From Phycisphaera sp. (lineage in GTDB: Bacteria; Planctomycetota; Phycisphaerae; Phycisphaerales; Zrk34): DNA of 64,000 bases. Location of the stretch: the NCBI GenBank assembly GCA_016125285.1, contig WGMA01000045.1, positions 25,729-89,728 on the forward strand, read 5' to 3'. A program made the translations under genes and the position numbers. Every line of letters begins with the position of its first letter. Positions within the stretch are counted from its first letter, which is position 1. The notes below the pieces were generated by a model that was not told where the DNA came from, made no database searches, and saw nothing but the letters and a program-made list of their open reading frames with translations. Below, piece after piece: positions 1-8,402 of this stretch.

Positions 1-1209
1 CGCCAGCACGTCGGGGTCCTCCGGCAACGCCCGGAACCGGACGTTTCCGGCAAAGATTCCCGGCAGCGAGCGCACGCCCATCTCCGCGGCGCGGTCGACG
101 TCGCGTTTGATCAGGCCCCGCTCGTCGACCTCCTTCAACGCGCGATCCAGCGACGCCTCGCCCACGAGCGTGACCGCAAACGCGCGGGCCTTCTCGATCG
201 TCATCTCCGGCTGATTCACGAACAGGAACGCGTGCAGCTCTTCGAAGCGGTTCGGGTCCGCCAGCCACACCGCGTGCGCGAGTCGCGCCAACTGGCAGGC
301 GTTGCTGTGCATCGGCTCGGTCGATTCGTAGAGCGGATTGCACTCGCTGCTGATCGGGAAGGTGAGCACCGTGATGGCGTAGTCGGGCCCGAGCTTGAGT
401 TGAGCGTAGTGGAGCATGCCGTAGAGCCGCCGGCAACGCGGGCACGAGTAGTCCAGCGCCTCGACGATCATGTGCGGCGCGTTCGCGAGGCCGGCCACGG
501 GGTGCTCGCCGCGTTTGAACTCAAACCGACCGATCGACACGGGCTCGGTGTAGCGTGGGCTCTGCATCATCTGCCCGCCGACGAGCACGCCGACACCGAG
601 CAGGCCGATGCCCGCCGCGGTGAGCCGACGCCGACCGTCGAGCCCGAGTTGCGCCCCACCGCACAGCCAGATCAGCAGCGCCAGCGTGACGCCGATCACG
701 TGCTCGGCCATGCACCAGGTGCACACGCGTCCGATCACGGCGATCTGCACATAGGCGAACCACACCGCCGCCGACGCCACCGTCGCGGCCCCGGTGTAAA
801 GCACAAACCACACGCGCCGCATGTCGGTCCGCGAGCGATTGATCGAGATCGCCCACGCGCCGGCATTGATCACGGCGTAGACGAGCAACGCTGGAAACAC
901 CACGGGCAGCCCGAACCACGTCGACCACCGCGGGCTGTTGAGCACCGTGTTGCAATCGACGAGCCCCGACGGCGCACACCCCGGCGCCTTCGCCATCGTC
1001 TCGGTCATCCAGGCGTCGACATGCACCCACGAAAGAAACAACGCGATGCCCAGGCCGCACAACGCCACGACGCGCAGCCCCCAGACGAAGGCAACGGGCG
1101 GCATCGCCTCGGCGTCGGTCTTCGCGTCGCTCGCCGTCGCGGACGACCCGTCCGCGTCATCCGTGCGCGCGGCGTCGTCATCGGTCGGCGTTGCTTCGTG
1201 ATCGCTCAT
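1..1209 (-). CDS. VKOR-like / thioredoxin-fold fusion membrane protein (C-terminus off window)
   Basis: Read from the ATG at 1209; the frame is open to the window edge, so 403 codons are visible and the end is missing. The N-terminal 50 residues are acidic and low in complexity. Several hydrophobic helices follow with a cysteine pair in the segment GCAPSGLVDCN and a CTWC (CxxC) motif before a later helix, the arrangement of vitamin K epoxide reductase (VKOR) proteins. After the last helix comes a periplasmic domain with DYSCPRCRRLY, a CxxC thioredoxin/DsbA-like active site. Bacterial VKOR proteins reoxidise DsbA-type oxidases, and a fusion of both would form disulfides in exported proteins in one polypeptide. 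It follows proA by 19 bases and is probably cotranscribed with it. The window's cysteine-containing exported proteins could be clients, which is inference. Confidence 0.8.
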   Translation of the reverse strand, partial: MSDHEATPTDDDAARTDDADGSSATASDAKTDAEAMPPVAFVWGLRVVALCGLGIALFLSWVHVDAWMTETMAKAPGCAPSGLVDCNTVLNSPRWSTWFGLPVVFPALLVYAVINAGAWAISINRSRTDMRRVWFVLYTGAATVASAAVWFAYVQIAVIGRVCTWCMAEHVIGVTLALLIWLCGGAQLGLDGRRRLTAAGIGLLGVGVLVGGQMMQSPRYTEPVSIGRFEFKRGEHPVAGLANAPHMIVEALDYSCPRCRRLYGMLHYAQLKLGPDYAITVLTFPISSECNPLYESTEPMHSNACQLARLAHAVWLADPNRFEELHAFLFVNQPEMTIEKARAFAVTLVGEASLDRALKEVDERGLIKRDVDRAAEMGVRSLPGIFAGNVRFRALPEDPDVLA

Positions 1210-1228
1210 GGGAGTGGATTGGCGTGTG

Positions 1229-2536
1229 TCATCCCCGGACCTGCCCGTAGCCGCGCACGACCCACTTGTACGTGGTCATGTCCGCGGCGCCCATCGGACC
1301 GCGGGCGTGCAGCTTGTCGGTGCTGATGCCGATTTCGGCGCCGAGGCCGTACTCGCCGCCGTCGCTGAATCGCGTTGAGCAGTTGACCATGACGTTGGCC
1401 GAGTCGACCCGCGTCACGAATTCGTCCGCGGTATGGACGTCCGCGGTGAGGATCGCGTCGGTGTGGCGCGACCCGTAGCGGTTGATGTGCTCGACGGCCT
1501 CGTCGAGCGTGCGGACCACCTTGATCGCGACGATCTTGTCGAGGTACTCCGTCGACCAGTCCGCGTCGGTCGCCTCCTTGAGCAGTTCCTCGGGCACGAC
1601 GCCGTCGAGCGTGCGTCGCGCGATCGGCTCGGCGCGGATCTCCACGCCTTCGGCGGCCAGGCGTCGGCCCACCTCACGCAGGATGCCCGCGGCCGACTCG
1701 TGGAACAGCATCGTCTCCGTGGCGTTGCACACGCCCGTCCGCTGCACCTTCGCGTTGACGCACACGTCCGCGGCCATGCCGTCGGGCAGGTCTACCGCAC
1801 AGCCGTCGACGTACACGTGGCAGTTGCCGGTGTAGTGCTTGATCACGGGGATGTGCGACTGCTCGACGACAGCGCGGATCAGCGACTCGCCGCCGCGCGG
1901 GATCACGACGTCGATCAGCGTGTCGAGCTTCAGCAATCGCCCCACCGCCTCGCGATCGGTCGTCGACACGAGCTGCACCGTGTTGGCGTCGAGCCCCTGG
2001 TCGGTCAGCGCGTCGCGGATCGCTGTGGCGATCGCCGTGTTGGAGTGCAACGCCTCCTTGCCGCCGCGCAGGATCAGCGCGTTGCCACTCTTGATGCACA
2101 GGGCCGCGGCGTCGGACGTCACGTTCGGCCGCGATTCGTAGATGAACAGCACCACGCCCAGCGGCACGCGCACCTTCTCGATCTTCAGGCCGTTGGGGCG
2201 CACGTAGCCTTCGATCACCTGCCCGACCGGATCGGTCTGCATCGCGATCTGGCGAACGGACGCGGCCATCTTGCCGATGCGTGCGGCATCCAGCCGGAGC
2301 CGGTCGATCATCGCGTCGGTCAGGCCGAACTCGTCGGCCCGCGCGATGTCCTTGGCGTTCTGCTCGACAATCTTGTCCGCACGCTCTTCGAGCAGGTCGG
2401 CGATGGCGTGCAGCGCGGCGTTGCGCTTGTCGCCCCGGACGGTCGTCAGCTTGCCCGACGCGCTGCGGGCCTGCTCGGCCAGTTCCGTGCAGTAGCGATC
2501 CAAGTTGACGTCGGGTTGTGTCGTCGTGGTCGTCAT
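1229..2536 (-). CDS. proA: glutamate-5-semialdehyde dehydrogenase (gamma-glutamyl phosphate reductase)
   Basis: 435 residues, close to the usual ProA length. It reduces gamma-glutamyl phosphate to glutamate-5-semialdehyde with NADPH, the second step of proline synthesis, in the cytosol. Family landmarks are clear: VPLGVVLFIYESRPNVT early in the protein, KSGNALILRGGKEA in the cofactor domain, the catalytic cysteine C270 in QRTGVCNATET, and the C-terminal GLGAEIGISTDKLHARGPMG. It lies 103 bases downstream of cdaR and 19 bases upstream of the VKOR fusion, in the same direction. No proB is in view. Nothing looks broken. Confidence 0.95.
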   Translation of the reverse strand: MTTTTTQPDVNLDRYCTELAEQARSASGKLTTVRGDKRNAALHAIADLLEERADKIVEQNAKDIARADEFGLTDAMIDRLRLDAARIGKMAASVRQIAMQTDPVGQVIEGYVRPNGLKIEKVRVPLGVVLFIYESRPNVTSDAAALCIKSGNALILRGGKEALHSNTAIATAIRDALTDQGLDANTVQLVSTTDREAVGRLLKLDTLIDVVIPRGGESLIRAVVEQSHIPVIKHYTGNCHVYVDGCAVDLPDGMAADVCVNAKVQRTGVCNATETMLFHESAAGILREVGRRLAAEGVEIRAEPIARRTLDGVVPEELLKEATDADWSTEYLDKIVAIKVVRTLDEAVEHINRYGSRHTDAILTADVHTADEFVTRVDSANVMVNCSTRFSDGGEYGLGAEIGISTDKLHARGPMGAADMTTYKWVVRGYGQVRG

Positions 2537-2639
2537 GATCGATTTTCTGTGGCGGTCGGTGTGGCGATTCGGGTCGGTCTGTCGAGCAGTGTAGGCGGCA
2601 ACATGGGGGCGAGAACGGTTCGAAGCCGCGACCGCGACG

Positions 2640-3671
2640 TCAGCCGCCGCGCTTCACGACGGTGTAGCGGACGGTCGTTGTGGTGCTCTCGATGCGGAGC
2701 GTGCCGGTGGGCGGTTGGGGCCAGACGTCGAACTCGACCGGCGCGGGCGCCGGCTCGGACGCGACGGCCTTGGCGAGGTCGTCGGCGCTGAGCCGCAGCT
2801 TGGCGATGACACGGATCTTGCCGTCGCGCACCTGCTGCACGATGTGCTCGGGGCCGGTGATCTTCACGTCACGCAGCACGACGTCGTCTTCGTGGAGCTT
2901 CACGTCGTAGGTCGTCAGCGCCGGGGGCGGCGCCATAATCCACACGGGCACGCTCGCGAGTTTCTCGCTGTCCTCCAGCTTGTCGATGACAAACTTCAGC
3001 TCGACGTCCGGAGGCTCGACACGCACGCGCGAGTCCGTCTGAAGACCGGCGGGCAGCTTGATCCGCGCACGCACGGTCTGTTCGACGTCGGCCGGGAGTG
3101 ACTTGAGATCGACCAGCGGCTCAACGGCCAGCGTCGCCTTTTCCGGATCGTCGCCCAGCAGCGAACGCTTGCTCGACGGCAGCGTCAGCGCGACGGTCGC
3201 CGGGCTGATCGACACGCTGTCGGCCACGAGCTGCACCTCGTCGGGCTTGTACGCCAGCGGCACGTCCATGCGGACGAGCTTTTCGATCACCACGCGCACG
3301 GTGGGCGGGTCGATGCGCGTCAGGTTCACCGAGTAGCTGTTGATCGGGTCCGACGTGGGCAGCACCTTCTCGAGGACCACGTCGTCGCCCGCGGTCGGCT
3401 CGCCGCGTTCGAGCACGATGTGGATCCCACGCGCCTGCAGGCCGCTGAGCTTCGCGACCTCGCGCTGGGCGCCGCGGAACTGGACGTTGATCTTCGAGAC
3501 CGACTGCTCGACCACCGCCAGGTGCGGGTTGGCGACTTCGATCGTCAGCGGCACCTGCATCATGCCGTCCACGGGATACGTCCGGAGGTTGTTCGCCTCG
3601 GCGTAGAGCCAGATCAGCATCGTGATCAGTGTCACGACGAAAATGTCACGGATACGGTGAGAAAGCTTCAT
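2640..3671 (-). CDS. cdaR: YbbR-domain protein, CdaA regulator CdaR
   Basis: 343 residues. One transmembrane helix near the N-terminus (IFVVTLITMLIWLYAEA, about residues 10-26) is followed by an extracytoplasmic part made of repeated beta-rich YbbR-like units, recognisable by recurrent patterns such as KINVQFRGAQREV and DVVLRDVKITGPE. In Firmicutes, YbbR/CdaR proteins bind the membrane diadenylate cyclase CdaA and modulate c-di-AMP synthesis. Here the gene starts 56 bases after the stop of cdaA, the conserved neighbourhood, and that context is the main reason for the name. The sequence itself supports only a membrane-anchored YbbR protein. Confidence 0.85.
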   Translation of the reverse strand: MKLSHRIRDIFVVTLITMLIWLYAEANNLRTYPVDGMMQVPLTIEVANPHLAVVEQSVSKINVQFRGAQREVAKLSGLQARGIHIVLERGEPTAGDDVVLEKVLPTSDPINSYSVNLTRIDPPTVRVVIEKLVRMDVPLAYKPDEVQLVADSVSISPATVALTLPSSKRSLLGDDPEKATLAVEPLVDLKSLPADVEQTVRARIKLPAGLQTDSRVRVEPPDVELKFVIDKLEDSEKLASVPVWIMAPPPALTTYDVKLHEDDVVLRDVKITGPEHIVQQVRDGKIRVIAKLRLSADDLAKAVASEPAPAPVEFDVWPQPPTGTLRIESTTTTVRYTVVKRGG

Positions 3672-3727
3672 GGCTTGGTGCTTTGACTGCGTTGGCGGGT
3701 GTGCGGGGTCGGCGAAAAGCTCCGGGG

Positions 3728-4801
3728 CTACGCCGCCTTCTCCGCGCCGCTGTGTGATCGACTGTCCTGATCGTCCTCCGTGTCGTCGTCCGGCGATGCG
3801 CCGCCGCGTTTGCCGCCGGACCGGTCGGCGCCTTCACCGTCGGCCTTGCCGCCCTCGGCCTGCGGCGGGGTCGTCTGACCGAGCCCGCGACGCAGCATCG
3901 CGCGCAGGCCGTCGACCGACAGCTTACGCAACAGCTGGCCGCGTTCGGCGAGGCTGATCGCCCCCGTCTCTTCGCTGACGACGATCACGAGGCAGTCCGA
4001 CTCCTGCGACAGCCCGATCGCGGCGCGGTGACGCGAGCCGAGTTCCTGGCCGATCGAGTCCGACTCCGCCAGCGGGAACTGCACGCCCGCCGCGACGATC
4101 TTGTCGGCGTTGACCACCACGCCCATGTCGTGCAGCGCGGTGCCGGGCCAGAAGATCGTCTTCAGCAGCGGCGTGGACACGTTGGCGTTGAGCAGCGTGC
4201 CCGCTTCGTAGATGCCGCCGAGACCGACCTCGCGTTCGATCGCGATGATCGCGCCGATCTTGTTCTTCGACATGTCCTTCACGGCGCCGATGATCTGCTC
4301 GATCACCGGCTCCATGTCCATGTGGTGCCCGCGGAACAGCTTCGCCTCGCCGATCCGCATCAGCGCCCGCCGCAGCTCCGGCTGGAACACGATCACCAGC
4401 GCGATCGACGCGCCGATCAGGAACCACTCCAGCAGGAATCGGAGTTGCGGAAACTCGCCCGGGCCCAGCAGCGTGATGATACCGCCCGCGACGATCACGA
4501 CGACCGCGAAGCCCTTGAGCACGCGGGCGCCACGCGTGCCGCGCAGGAAGCGCCAGATCAGGTAGACCACGATCCAGATCAGCGCCATCTCGATAAACAC
4601 CTCGACGGGGTTGTACCCGCTGAGTCGATCTGCAAGCTGTCTGAGTCGCTCCATCATGCCGAGCGGTTCCGAGAAAAACGTCCGTAAGTTGTGCTGGTCC
4701 GGCGGCCGCGCGAAGACCTCGACAACATTATTATACACGCTCGGTTGCGGCGGTGCGCTCGGCCTAGATTTCGCGACAGCGCGGGGTGTTCTCTTGCTCA
4801 C
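3728..4801 (-). CDS. cdaA: membrane diadenylate cyclase (CdaA/DacA type) with variant DGA motif
   Basis: 357 residues from a GTG start at 4801. CdaA joins two ATP into c-di-AMP. About 50 non-conserved residues precede three hydrophobic helices (VEVFIEMALIWIVVYLIW, LKGFAVVVIVAGGIITLL, LLEWFLIGASIALVIVFQ). Then comes FQPELRRALMRIGEAKLF and the DAC domain. The RHR motif is intact (R257-H258-R259 in LGSRHRAAIG), as is IVVSEETGAISLAERGQL. The nearly invariant Asp-Gly-Ala motif reads Asp-Met-Gly (D225-M226-G227 in ALHDMGVVV). The C-terminal 60 residues are charged and low in complexity. An in-frame ATG at codon 49 is an alternative start that keeps all three helices. cdaR follows directly, and topoisomerase VI is divergent 70 bases upstream. 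Confidence 0.9.
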   Translation of the reverse strand: MSKRTPRAVAKSRPSAPPQPSVYNNVVEVFARPPDQHNLRTFFSEPLGMMERLRQLADRLSGYNPVEVFIEMALIWIVVYLIWRFLRGTRGARVLKGFAVVVIVAGGIITLLGPGEFPQLRFLLEWFLIGASIALVIVFQPELRRALMRIGEAKLFRGHHMDMEPVIEQIIGAVKDMSKNKIGAIIAIEREVGLGGIYEAGTLLNANVSTPLLKTIFWPGTALHDMGVVVNADKIVAAGVQFPLAESDSIGQELGSRHRAAIGLSQESDCLVIVVSEETGAISLAERGQLLRKLSVDGLRAMLRRGLGQTTPPQAEGGKADGEGADRSGGKRGGASPDDDTEDDQDSRSHSGAEKAA

Positions 4802-4871
4802 GCGCCGCGTTGAGATTATGTTGAAATTCTGTCAAAGGAACACATTCTCATCGGCCAGGGAAGGCCCCAGC

Positions 4872-6878
4872 ATGACCACAGAAACATTGAGCAAGCGCAG
4901 CCCCTCCAATCGTGCCAAGGGCGGCGGTAGCCGCGCCGACGCCGAATCGATGGCCAAGAAACAGCGGGAGATCTCCGTCTCGGAGTTCTTCGCGAAGAAC
5001 CGACACCTGCTCGGCTTCGACAACCCGCGCAAGGCGTTGATGACGACCATCAAGGAGGCCGTCGACAACGCCCTCGACGCCTGCGAAGAGGCGGGCATCC
5101 TGCCCAACATCTTCGTCGGCATCGAGCCGCTGAATAAGGACACCCGCTTCCGCGTGACCGTCCGCGACAACGGCCCTGGCATCGTGCGGGCCCAGGTCGA
5201 GAACGTGTTCGGTCGCCTGCTTTATGGCTCGAAGTTCCACCGCCTCAAAATGTCCCGCGGCCAGCAGGGCATCGGCATCGCCGCGGCGGGCATGTACGGG
5301 CTGATGACCACCGGCAAGCCCATGGTCATCCACACCAAGCCGAAGAAGAACGGCAAGTCACACCGTATCGTCCTCGCGATCGACACGCAGAAGAACAAGG
5401 CCGACGTGTCGGATCACGAAGAGACCGACTACGACCTGATCCCCGAGACGGGCACCGAGGTCAGCATCGAGCTTGAAGGCAAGTTCCAGCGCGGCAAGCA
5501 GTCGGTCGACGAATACCTCAAGCAGACAGCGATCGCGAACCCGCACGCCCGGATCATCTACCAGCCGCCGGACGCCTGCGTATCGAAGACCGACTCGAAC
5601 GGCAACGGCGACAGCGGAAGCTCCATGCCGTCGCTGATCGACGACTACGCGCACGCGGTGCAGCTCGCCGAGTCGGCCTCCGAGACGACGATCACGCCGG
5701 GCGGCACGGTGGTGTTCCCGCGTGCGATCGGCGAGCTGCCCCCCGAGCCGAAGGAGATCAAGCCGCACCCGCTGGGCATCGAGCTGGGCACGCTGATCAA
5801 GATGCTCAAGCAGACCGACTCGACGCAGCTCGGCGGGTTCCTGCAGAACGAGTTCAGCCGCGTGTCGCTGCGTGTGGCGAACCAGATCTGCGCCGCGGCG
5901 AACAAGATCCTCGGGAAGGAAGAGACGATCACGAACCGCACGTGGGTCTCGAAGCTCGGGCACCACGAGGCGGACGCGATCTACCGGGCGATCCAGGAGA
6001 CGAAGTTCATGGCGCCGCCGACGGACTGCGTCGAGCCGATCGGCGTCAAGAACCTGCTGGCGGGCCTGCTGAAGGGCGAGAAGGCGGAGTTCTACACCGC
6101 CACGACGCGGCCCCCCGCCGTGTACCGCGGCAACCCGTTCCAGATCGAGGTCGCGATCGCCTACGGCGGCGAGCTCGGCGCCGAGGAGCCTGCACGCGTG
6201 ATCCGCTTCGCCAACCGTGTGCCGCTGCTCTACCAACAGTCGGCGTGCGCGGCGTTCAAGAGCGTTGGCGACACGACGTGGCGCAACTACGGCATGACCC
6301 AGCCCCGCGGCGGGCAGCCCGTCGGCCCGATGGTCGTGATGATCCACATGGCCAGCGTCTGGGTGCCGTTCACCAGCGAGTCGAAGGAAGCGATCGCCGA
6401 CTACGACGAGATCCGCAAGGAGATGAAGCTCGCCCTCTCGGAGTGCGGGCGGAAGCTCAAGACATACCTCTCGCGACGGGCCCGCATGAAACGCGAGGGC
6501 CAGCGGCGCGACGTGTTCCAGCGGTACATCAAGGAAGTCGCCAAGTCGCTGAACGTCATCGACCCGAAGCTGAAGGTCAAGACGCTTTGCGAGCAGCTCG
6601 AAGAGGTCGCCCGGCAGCGCACCGTCGAGGCGGACATGGAGTTCGACGAGGACGGCAACCCGATCGCGAAGCCCGGCCCGGGCGAGGCGTTCGCCGACGA
6701 CGACTCGACCGTCGTCGTGGAGTCCGCCAAGCCCGCCGCGATGTTTATCGACGACGATGACGACATCGACGACGACGCGCCGAAGGCCAAGTCCAAGGGC
6801 AAGAAGCCCGCACCGAAGCGTAAGAGCAAATCCGACGAAGACGATTACGACCTCGACCAGGGCAACCTGTTCGACTGA
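4872..6878 (+). CDS. top6B: DNA topoisomerase VI subunit B (GHKL ATPase)
   Basis: 668 residues from the ATG at 4872, chosen because AGGGAAGG lies about 8 bases upstream; the frame is open further upstream but without family similarity. The GHKL ATPase motifs are complete: EAVDNALDACEEAG (Mg-ATP Asn), VRDNGPGI, and SRGQQGIGIAAAGMYG. The transducer region follows, with KPHPLGIELGTLIKMLK and NRVPLLYQQSACA. The last 70 residues are a low-complexity tail alternating acidic (DDDDDIDDDAP) and lysine-rich blocks. Subunit B binds ATP and drives strand passage by the A2B2 type IIB enzyme, which relaxes and decatenates DNA. Subunit A follows 28 bases later. Topo VI is typical of archaea and plants and sparse in bacteria. 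Confidence 0.93.
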   Translation: MTTETLSKRSPSNRAKGGGSRADAESMAKKQREISVSEFFAKNRHLLGFDNPRKALMTTIKEAVDNALDACEEAGILPNIFVGIEPLNKDTRFRVTVRDNGPGIVRAQVENVFGRLLYGSKFHRLKMSRGQQGIGIAAAGMYGLMTTGKPMVIHTKPKKNGKSHRIVLAIDTQKNKADVSDHEETDYDLIPETGTEVSIELEGKFQRGKQSVDEYLKQTAIANPHARIIYQPPDACVSKTDSNGNGDSGSSMPSLIDDYAHAVQLAESASETTITPGGTVVFPRAIGELPPEPKEIKPHPLGIELGTLIKMLKQTDSTQLGGFLQNEFSRVSLRVANQICAAANKILGKEETITNRTWVSKLGHHEADAIYRAIQETKFMAPPTDCVEPIGVKNLLAGLLKGEKAEFYTATTRPPAVYRGNPFQIEVAIAYGGELGAEEPARVIRFANRVPLLYQQSACAAFKSVGDTTWRNYGMTQPRGGQPVGPMVVMIHMASVWVPFTSESKEAIADYDEIRKEMKLALSECGRKLKTYLSRRARMKREGQRRDVFQRYIKEVAKSLNVIDPKLKVKTLCEQLEEVARQRTVEADMEFDEDGNPIAKPGPGEAFADDDSTVVVESAKPAAMFIDDDDDIDDDAPKAKSKGKKPAPKRKSKSDEDDYDLDQGNLFD

Positions 6879-6906
6879 TGCACGCTGAATACGAGAGCAC
6901 CCCCGC

Positions 6907-8142
6907 ATGGCCAAGAAGAAGACCACGTCGAAGAAGACCGCTGCGAAGAAGCCCGTAGCAAAGAAGGCTCCGGTCCAGCGCAGCGCGAAGAAGGCAAGCC
7001 CCGCAAAATCGTCCGGCGGCGCACCGAAGAAGAAGATCATCCGCAAGTCGACACGCCGCAAGGTCGACACGGGCGCGGTGCTCGTCGGCATGGCCAACGA
7101 CATCGCCACGCAGGTCGGCGCGCTGACCGACCCCGGCGTCGACATCCCCACGCGTGCTCTGTCCAACGTCGACTTCGACGAAAAGGCGGGCATGATCCGC
7201 ATGGGCAGCAACACGCAGCGGCGCAATTTCTTCAATCTCGGCCAGGCGAAGAAGTTCATGCAGACCACGCTCGTGGCCGCGGGCTGCAGCGAGTTGATCC
7301 GCCAGAAGAAAACGACCTCCATCCGTGACCTGTTCTATCACTGCAAGCACACGATCGAGGGCTCGAAGGAGAACACCTTCGACGAGCAGAGCGAGTCGGA
7401 CCCGATCATCGAGGACCTCGAGGTCGCGCTCGCGTCCCTGCGCGAAGAACTCGGCCTGTTCGCCGAACCCAAGGGCGCGATGGTCGGCCCGATGGTCATC
7501 GAGGACAACAAGGACACGATCGACCTGTCGAAGATGGGCAGCGGCGGCTGGGCGATCCCGTCGATCGTCGAAGACCACATCATCAAGTTCAAACGCGGCT
7601 CGGCGAAGTACATCCTCCTGATCGAGAAAGGCGCCGTGTGGCGTCGGTTCAGCGAGGACCGCTACTGGGAGAAGCACAAGTGCATGATCATCCACGGCGG
7701 TGGCCAGCCCCCGCGCGGTGTCCGCCGACTCATCTGGCGGATGCACAACGAGCTGAAGCTGCCGGTCTACGTCCTGGTCGATAACGACCCGTGGGGGTAC
7801 TACATCTACAGCGTCATCAAGCAGGGCTCGATCAACCTGGCGTTCGAGTCCGAGCGGATGGCGATACCCGCCGCCCGGTTCATCGGCATGTCCGCCTACG
7901 ACGCCGAGCGGTTCGACATCCCCAAGACCGTCAGCATCAAGCTCAACGACAACGACACCCGCCGCGCCAAGGAGATCATGGCCTACCCGTGGTTCCAGCG
8001 GCGGGAGTGGCAGAAAGAGATCAAGCACATGCTCAAGCTCGGCGTCAAGCTCGAGCTCGAAGCCCTGTCCAACAAGGATTTCAGCTTCATCACCGAGCAC
8101 TATCTGCCCCGGAAGCTCAAGGACAAGCAGTGGCTGGATTGA
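6907..8142 (+). CDS. top6A: DNA topoisomerase VI subunit A (Spo11-like)
   Basis: 411 residues, the DNA-cleaving subunit of topoisomerase VI. A lysine/alanine-rich tail of about 50 residues (starting MAKKKTTSKKTAAKK) resembles histone H1-like tails and is not part of the core family. The 5Y-CAP domain follows, with the likely catalytic tyrosine Y144 in TSIRDLFYHCKHT. Then comes the Toprim domain with a conserved acidic residue in LLIEKGAVWRRF and the DxD pair in VLVDNDPWGYYIYSVIK. RFIGMSAYDAERF and the end of the protein also match Spo11/Top6A. It is encoded 28 bases after the B subunit and almost certainly cotranscribed with it. Confidence 0.93.
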   Translation: MAKKKTTSKKTAAKKPVAKKAPVQRSAKKASPAKSSGGAPKKKIIRKSTRRKVDTGAVLVGMANDIATQVGALTDPGVDIPTRALSNVDFDEKAGMIRMGSNTQRRNFFNLGQAKKFMQTTLVAAGCSELIRQKKTTSIRDLFYHCKHTIEGSKENTFDEQSESDPIIEDLEVALASLREELGLFAEPKGAMVGPMVIEDNKDTIDLSKMGSGGWAIPSIVEDHIIKFKRGSAKYILLIEKGAVWRRFSEDRYWEKHKCMIIHGGGQPPRGVRRLIWRMHNELKLPVYVLVDNDPWGYYIYSVIKQGSINLAFESERMAIPAARFIGMSAYDAERFDIPKTVSIKLNDNDTRRAKEIMAYPWFQRREWQKEIKHMLKLGVKLELEALSNKDFSFITEHYLPRKLKDKQWLD

Positions 8143-8174
8143 CGCGGGCGGTCGACGCGTCATACATCGGGGAG

Positions 8175-8278
8175 AAATTGAACATTGGCCATTGCTGATT
8201 GATCATATTGCCCGGGTCGGCCCGACAAACTCGCCGATGCAAAGCCCGCTCCAATTTGCGGTGACCAATGTTCAATTT
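8175..8278. repeat. inverted repeat with 14-bp perfect arms
   Basis: AAATTGAACATTGG at 8175-8188 returns as its exact reverse complement CCAATGTTCAATTT at 8265-8278, with 76 bases between. The right arm runs into a short direct repeat (CAATTTGC then AATTTGC, to about 8290). The AT-rich arms stand out from the GC-rich surroundings. The element fills most of the 260-base gap between top6A and the recombinase gene. It may be a structured intergenic repeat or a recombination or regulatory site; there is no T-tract making it a simple terminator. Confidence 0.7.
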
Positions 8279-8402
8279 GCAATTTGCAATTCCCTTTACA
8301 GCGTTCCCCAAACAGATTTAAAGCCCGTCGCGTCCGGTGGCCGATAACAGAACCGTGGCATCGGTCGGTTATCGCCCTTTCACCGCAGGGGACGCGAGAC
8401 GC

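Noticed and set aside
5358..7322. 654-codon open frame antisense to topoisomerase VI
   Set aside because: It lies opposite two genes with complete family motifs and has the Arg/Val/Leu-rich, low-information makeup typical of antisense frames in GC-rich DNA.
8337..8402. Upstream in-frame start for the Xer recombinase
   Set aside because: The extra 22 residues lack similarity, and a ribosome-binding site fits the ATG at 8403.
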